Of a stretch of DNA of 7,170 nucleotides, positions 3,969-7,170 are shown one piece after another; within the stretch, counting starts at the first letter, position 1, and the number at the start of each line of letters is the position of its first letter. This stretch comes from Thermoprotei archaeon (lineage in GTDB: Archaea > Thermoproteota > Thermoprotei > QMSL01 > B3-G16), in assembly GCA_021158375.1 (NCBI GenBank), contig JAGGUS010000180.1, positions 1-7,170 of the forward strand, given 5' to 3'. The position numbers and the translations under genes are program-made. The notes beneath the pieces are model-generated. The model was not told the origin of the DNA, made no database searches, and saw only the letters and a program-made list of their open reading frames with translations.

Positions 3969-5562
3969 CCTTGAAGTAAGGACATAGATCATGGAATGGA
4001 CATAAAACGTAACCTTTTCTAGAAGGCTTAACACATGGAGTTGGACCTCTACACCATCTCCTTGGGATCATGGATAACGCATAGAGTTTGAACGGAGAAT
4101 TAGGGAATAGTTCTTTCGCAAGCATTTGAACTTCATCTCTAACTTTATTGTAATTCTTTATAGCTATCATAATGGGAGTTGTAATGAGGCCTAATTTACG
4201 TAAGATTTCAATAAGATTTTTATCGACAGGACATGGAATCTTACGAATATGTTCTTTTGGAATATTTAAGGCTATACTTAGCGCAAACATATACGTGTCG
4301 CACAACTTCTGATTTGAATTGGGAAACGCGGCAATAGCCTTTTCTATTACGAGAAGCGGAGCGGAGCGCCATAGATTAAGTTTAAAATATCTTAGAAGCC
4401 AGCCTAATGCGACATGCCTGTTACTCACCTCAGCGACTTTATCTAGCACATATCTCGCAATAGTATAAGCATGATCATATAGCGTTTTTGGCCTATACTC
4501 TTCTGTGTAGTTGCTGAACAGCTCTATTAAAGGCCTTGGATCTTGTTTCCTAAAGAGACTCCTCTCTACAGCCCATATGAATGCGTTTCGGAATACATTC
4601 GTCTCACGTACTGTATTCCTCTTAGTAAGATTTACAAGATCTTCCTTTAGGTAATCGACCATATCGGAATATAATTCGTTTATCACGGATACAATACGAG
4701 CTTTCACGTTGGCTATACGAGATATTTCATTCATTAGTGATTTCTCGTGATCCTTAATAGCTAGTAAATTCATTAAGTTATCAAAGGTTAATTCCAGATT
4801 TTCCTCAAAAATACCCCAATATCCACTATTACTCTGCAAACCTATTAACATATTAATAGCTTCGTTTAGTTGCTTTTCATTAAGAAGGTTATTTTCATAA
4901 AGCACGCGGATTGCCCATCCTAGTGCCCATGGTTGGTCACAAGAGCGTGTTATAATGCAAGAACTCAGCCACTTACTAATTAGGTCTAGCGTACGAACTC
5001 TCATTAATTCATCAATGTAATCGTTTAAAATTAATAGTGCCTTAGAGGTTATCTCCACATCCCATGTCTTGGATCTAGTAAAGGTTCTTCTCCAGACACC
5101 ATCAGGAGAACGTGCTCTAAATAAGGCATCCACTGCACGCTTCAGCTTACCATCAATAGGGATACCTAACTTGTTTACTGACATGAGCACATCAAGCGTC
5201 ATTCTGAGTGCGATTCCTTTATCATTAAGCAGTCTAAAGAAGTCTAAGTTAACGTCATAATCAATCCAGAGACCATTTTCAAGTTGCAATTTATATAAAT
5301 TAAAGAGAACATTTCTAACTTCACTATAACCAGCATTAGAAAGAACAAAAAAGATTCTACTTAAATCGAAAACTCCCACATCTAACTTGTTGGAACCTAG
5401 TCTGTTCATGAATAGTTTTATGCCCTTTGGAATGAACTTTGTTCCGCCCATTACATAAAGGGCTAGTTTATGATAGGAGCGCCCTTTTACAAGAAGGCGC
5501 CTTACAGCTAACCTTATCGCCTCCACTATACTCTTAGAGCTTTCCCTTACTTTAACTCTCAT
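3946..5562 (-). CDS. Toroid repeat protein fused to an endonuclease-III-like domain
   Basis: This 538-residue protein has two parts. Residues 70-270 carry repeats like the alpha/alpha toroid of squalene cyclases and prenyltransferases: LYKLQLENGLW (89-99), LFRARSPDGVW (147-157) followed by WDVEITSKALLIL, and LIGLQSNSGYW (239-249). There is no DxDD catalytic motif, so this part may be a scaffold. Residues 400-530 resemble the end of endonuclease III: FPNSNQKLCD (413-422) in the helix-hairpin-helix place with K419 in the catalytic Lys column, CPVDKNLIEILRKLGL with D447 in the Asp column, then cysteines at 504, 510, 521 and 527. The same end module, with matching ADTY/CDTY, AK-LFPN and KLYTL/KLYAL words, is found in the next gene. 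ATG 5562 has no clear Shine-Dalgarno; a TATA-like box lies at 5606-5595. Domain assignments come from motif reading and need profile comparison; a role in nucleic-acid repair or processing is inference. Confidence 0.75.
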   Translation of the reverse strand: MRVKVRESSKSIVEAIRLAVRRLLVKGRSYHKLALYVMGGTKFIPKGIKLFMNRLGSNKLDVGVFDLSRIFFVLSNAGYSEVRNVLFNLYKLQLENGLWIDYDVNLDFFRLLNDKGIALRMTLDVLMSVNKLGIPIDGKLKRAVDALFRARSPDGVWRRTFTRSKTWDVEITSKALLILNDYIDELMRVRTLDLISKWLSSCIITRSCDQPWALGWAIRVLYENNLLNEKQLNEAINMLIGLQSNSGYWGIFEENLELTFDNLMNLLAIKDHEKSLMNEISRIANVKARIVSVINELYSDMVDYLKEDLVNLTKRNTVRETNVFRNAFIWAVERSLFRKQDPRPLIELFSNYTEEYRPKTLYDHAYTIARYVLDKVAEVSNRHVALGWLLRYFKLNLWRSAPLLVIEKAIAAFPNSNQKLCDTYMFALSIALNIPKEHIRKIPCPVDKNLIEILRKLGLITTPIMIAIKNYNKVRDEVQMLAKELFPNSPFKLYALSMIPRRWCRGPTPCVKPSRKGYVLCPFHDLCPYFKGDSIGVN

Positions 5563-5594
5563 TGCATGATCTTATGTAATAGCAGTTTTAGCAG

Positions 5595-5606
5595 TTAATA
5601 TTTATT
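5595..5606 (-). promoter_or_regulatory. TATA-like box of the toroid/endonuclease-III-like operon
   Basis: AATAAATATTAA on the minus strand predicts transcription to start near 5575, a short leader of about 13 bases before ATG 5562. It shares the 120-base divergent spacer (5563-5682) with the promoter of the ATP-grasp gene on the other strand. Confidence 0.45.
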
Positions 5607-5629
5607 GTTTTTACATGAGCGATTATAAC

Positions 5630-5644
5630 CTATTTTTATTTTTG
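5630..5644 (+). promoter_or_regulatory. TATA-like box of the ATP-grasp/asparaginase operon
   Basis: CTATTTTTATTTTTG is centred about 26 bases before 5663, giving a leader of about 20 bases that contains a Shine-Dalgarno-like AGGGGGAT (5671-5678), 5 bases before ATG 5683. GATTATAA at 5621-5628 is an alternative element. Confidence 0.4.
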
Positions 5645-5682
5645 CCGATAACCATAGAAGTGCTGATAAGAGGGGGATTATA

Positions 5683-6564
5683 ATGAGGATAATGATCATA
5701 CATAGTAGCCGCAGGGCAGATTTTCCAGTCTTAGACCTAATTAAGACCGCAAAAAGTATGGGAATAGAGGTAAAGCCAGTAGTGTTAAGGGGAATCAATA
5801 TATTAGTAGATGATGATCCGAAGGTAACATATCGTGGGGAGAACTTATTAAAGTATAGTGGAGGTATCGTTAGATCATTCGGCTTTAATATAAATCTATA
5901 TCAGCACTTCAGGCGTATTGCCGTGCTTAAGACCCTTGAAGATTTAGGAGTCGTCCTCATGAATCCTATAGATCCTTTGTTAATATCACGAAATAAACTC
6001 ATGACGTTGATAATGCTTAAGAGAGCAGGAATAGCTGTTCCTCGTACATTTACAAGCGAGTTCTTGAAGGAGGAATATCAAGCTGTTGTTAACTTTGGTA
6101 TCTCCGTAATAAAGCCTTTAGTAGGATCTAGAGGTTATGGGATAACGCTAATAAAGGATCCTGATGTGGGATTTAATGTACTTAAGACGCTTGCCCTATA
6201 TGGTCAGTACCCGCTTGTACAAGAGTATATAAAGAATAGAGGTTATGATATAAGGGCATTTGTAGTAAATGGACGTGTGATTGCCGCGATGAAAAGAATT
6301 GCGGTATCCGGCTGGAAGACTAATATTGCCCAAGGTGCAAGAGGTGAGCCCATATCATTAAGTGAAGAAGTAGAGCGCATCGCGGTAAAAGCTACTGAGA
6401 CAATAGGGCTCTGGTATGCAGGCGTGGATATAATTGAATCCGATGGTAAATTTTACGTACTTGAAGTAAACGGCTCTCCCGATTGGAAAGAACTTAAAAG
6501 TGTTACGAAAACCGATCCAGCTAGGGAAATATTAAATTGTCTGATAGATAAAGTTAAGCGATGA
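5683..6564 (+). CDS. RimK-family ATP-grasp amino-acid ligase
   Basis: This 293-residue protein has the RimK/MptN/CofF layout. An N-terminal domain contains SRNKLMTLIMLKRAGIAVP (102-120), the ATP-binding glycine loop is KPLVGSRGYGI (144-154), and QEYI follows at 180-183. DIRAFVV is at 189-195, MKR with WKTNIAQGA at 203-219, a metal-binding D249 lies in AGVDII, and EVN at 261-263 gives the E/N metal and ATP ligands. Family members use ATP to make an acyl-phosphate and join glutamate or a similar amino acid to a carboxyl group of a cofactor (MptN, CofF), a protein tail (RimK) or a carrier protein (LysX). The ending EVNGSPDWKEL is closer to the RimK/MptN type than to LysX; the usual EVN.(S/T)PGW glycine is an Asp here. 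The next gene follows after 18 bases, so they form an operon. The substrate cannot be decided from sequence. Confidence 0.85.
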   Translation: MRIMIIHSSRRADFPVLDLIKTAKSMGIEVKPVVLRGINILVDDDPKVTYRGENLLKYSGGIVRSFGFNINLYQHFRRIAVLKTLEDLGVVLMNPIDPLLISRNKLMTLIMLKRAGIAVPRTFTSEFLKEEYQAVVNFGISVIKPLVGSRGYGITLIKDPDVGFNVLKTLALYGQYPLVQEYIKNRGYDIRAFVVNGRVIAAMKRIAVSGWKTNIAQGARGEPISLSEEVERIAVKATETIGLWYAGVDIIESDGKFYVLEVNGSPDWKELKSVTKTDPAREILNCLIDKVKR

Positions 6565-6582
6565 TTCCATAGAGGGAGAAGT

Positions 6583-7170
6583 ATGACTCGTGTAGTGTTT
6601 GTTCATGGAGGAGCTGGTAGGTGGAGTAGAGTCAAGGATCTTAAGAGATATGAGCAAGCCTTAAGAGAAGCAACAGAGGAGGGATATAAAGAGCTCCTAA
6701 ACGGAAGCGCTCTTGATGCAGTAGAGGCTTCCATAAGATACTTAGAGGATACGGGCCTATTTAATGCTGGTAAGGGATCCGTGTTGAATTTTGATGGTTT
6801 TATCGAAATGGATGCTGGAATAATGTTTAGTAAAGACCTTAAGGTCGGTTCTGTAGCATGTGTAAGGAATGTGAAGAACCCTATAAGCCTAGCGCGTAAG
6901 GTATTGGAGATTGATGGACATGTATTCCTTGCAGGAGATACGGCGACGAAATTGGCTAAAGCGTTTAATCTTGAGGAATTAAATGAAGTAAGGGAAGATA
7001 GAAGGAGAAGATATATTGAGCTCAAGAGGATGTTCGAAGAAAACGGAAAGTTACCATATAAAGTACTTGAGAATAGTATAAGATACTACTTAAGAGCCCA
7101 AGCTCATGAAACTGTTGGCGCAGTTGCTCTTGACTCAGATGGTAACTTAGCTGCCGGAGCCTCTACAGGA
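6583..7170 (+). CDS. Plant-type L-asparaginase / isoaspartyl peptidase, 3' truncated by window
   Basis: The 196 visible residues are in frame to the right edge and match the Ntn-hydrolase type-2 asparaginases: HGGAG near the N-terminus (8-12), the helix SALDAVEASIRYLED, the loop FNAGKGSVLNFDGFIEMDAGIM (60-81), GSVACVRNVKNPISLARKV, and the nucleophile region HETVGAVALDSDGNLAAGASTG (175-196). Thr177 should become the N-terminal nucleophile after self-cleavage into alpha and beta subunits. These enzymes hydrolyse asparagine and beta-aspartyl dipeptides formed by protein ageing. The residue before the cleavage Thr is Glu; Gly or Asp is more usual. About 100 residues of the beta subunit lie outside the window. 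ATG 6583 follows GGGAG at 6574-6578, and the gap to the ATP-grasp gene is 18 bases, so the two are probably co-transcribed. Confidence 0.92.
   Translation, partial: MTRVVFVHGGAGRWSRVKDLKRYEQALREATEEGYKELLNGSALDAVEASIRYLEDTGLFNAGKGSVLNFDGFIEMDAGIMFSKDLKVGSVACVRNVKNPISLARKVLEIDGHVFLAGDTATKLAKAFNLEELNEVREDRRRRYIELKRMFEENGKLPYKVLENSIRYYLRAQAHETVGAVALDSDGNLAAGASTG

Noticed and set aside
3969..4034. N-terminal extension of the small endonuclease-III-like protein to GTG 4034
   Set aside because: It would overlap 89 bases of the upstream gene through its conserved cysteine region, and no Shine-Dalgarno precedes it; starts at 3968 or 3959 fit better.
6603..7025. 140-codon minus-strand open frame inside the asparaginase gene
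   Set aside because: The plus strand clearly encodes a conserved asparaginase; the Ser/Leu-rich reverse frame is a shadow.
1..7170. CRISPR arrays, insertion sequences or tRNA genes
   Set aside because: Reading through found no spaced direct repeats, no transposase and no tRNA cloverleaf signatures; the only clear tandem repeat is the 9-bp duplication at 1216-1233.

Overview
The window looks like a piece of an AT-rich genome of a thermophilic archaeon, probably of the Thermoproteota/TACK type. The evidence is archaeal ribosomal proteins L6 and L40e, a VapBC pair that appears to be leaderless, TATA-type promoters, frequent ATA/AGA/AGG codons, GTG and TTG starts, and a GC-rich island in AT-rich DNA of the kind that marks structured RNAs in such genomes. 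The lineage assignment is inference; there is no rRNA or other decisive marker.

Layout. (1) Positions 1-111 (-) hold the 5' end of an unrecognised gene that runs off the left edge. (2) Positions 227-933 (+) hold an AbrB-type antitoxin and a PIN-domain toxin with overlapping stop and start codons. (3) Positions 1054-1269 (+) hold a DUF488 gene cut to about its first third; coding similarity ends at a 9-bp tandem duplication, and a GC-rich segment at about 1270-1420 follows that fits no protein and can form several helices, a candidate non-coding RNA. (4) Positions 1510-1665 (+) hold ribosomal protein L40e, too short for routine ORF listing. (5) On the minus strand, reading right to left from 5562, are a 538-residue protein with an alpha/alpha-toroid N-terminus and an endonuclease-III-like C-terminus, a second endonuclease-III-like protein overlapping its 3' end, ribosomal protein L6, and a CxxCxxCC (YkgJ-type) metal-cluster protein. 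(6) On the plus strand from 5683 are a RimK-family ATP-grasp ligase and, 18 bases later, a plant-type asparaginase/isoaspartyl peptidase that is cut by the right edge.

The most notable content is the adjacent pair at 3051-5562. Both proteins end in a module that lines up with the C-terminal half of endonuclease III: the helix-hairpin-helix column, an Asp in the catalytic Asp column, and a four-cysteine loop. The smaller protein has the exact C-x6-C-x2-C-x5-C spacing of the family but a Gly where the catalytic Lys should be. The larger one has a Lys there but altered cysteine spacing, and carries squalene-cyclase/prenyltransferase-like repeats in front. This may be an undescribed paired nucleic-acid-binding or base-excision-like system. 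The second point of interest is the candidate RNA that sits where the rest of the DUF488 gene should be. Third, the L6 protein has a 10-residue glycine-rich insertion near its C-terminus.
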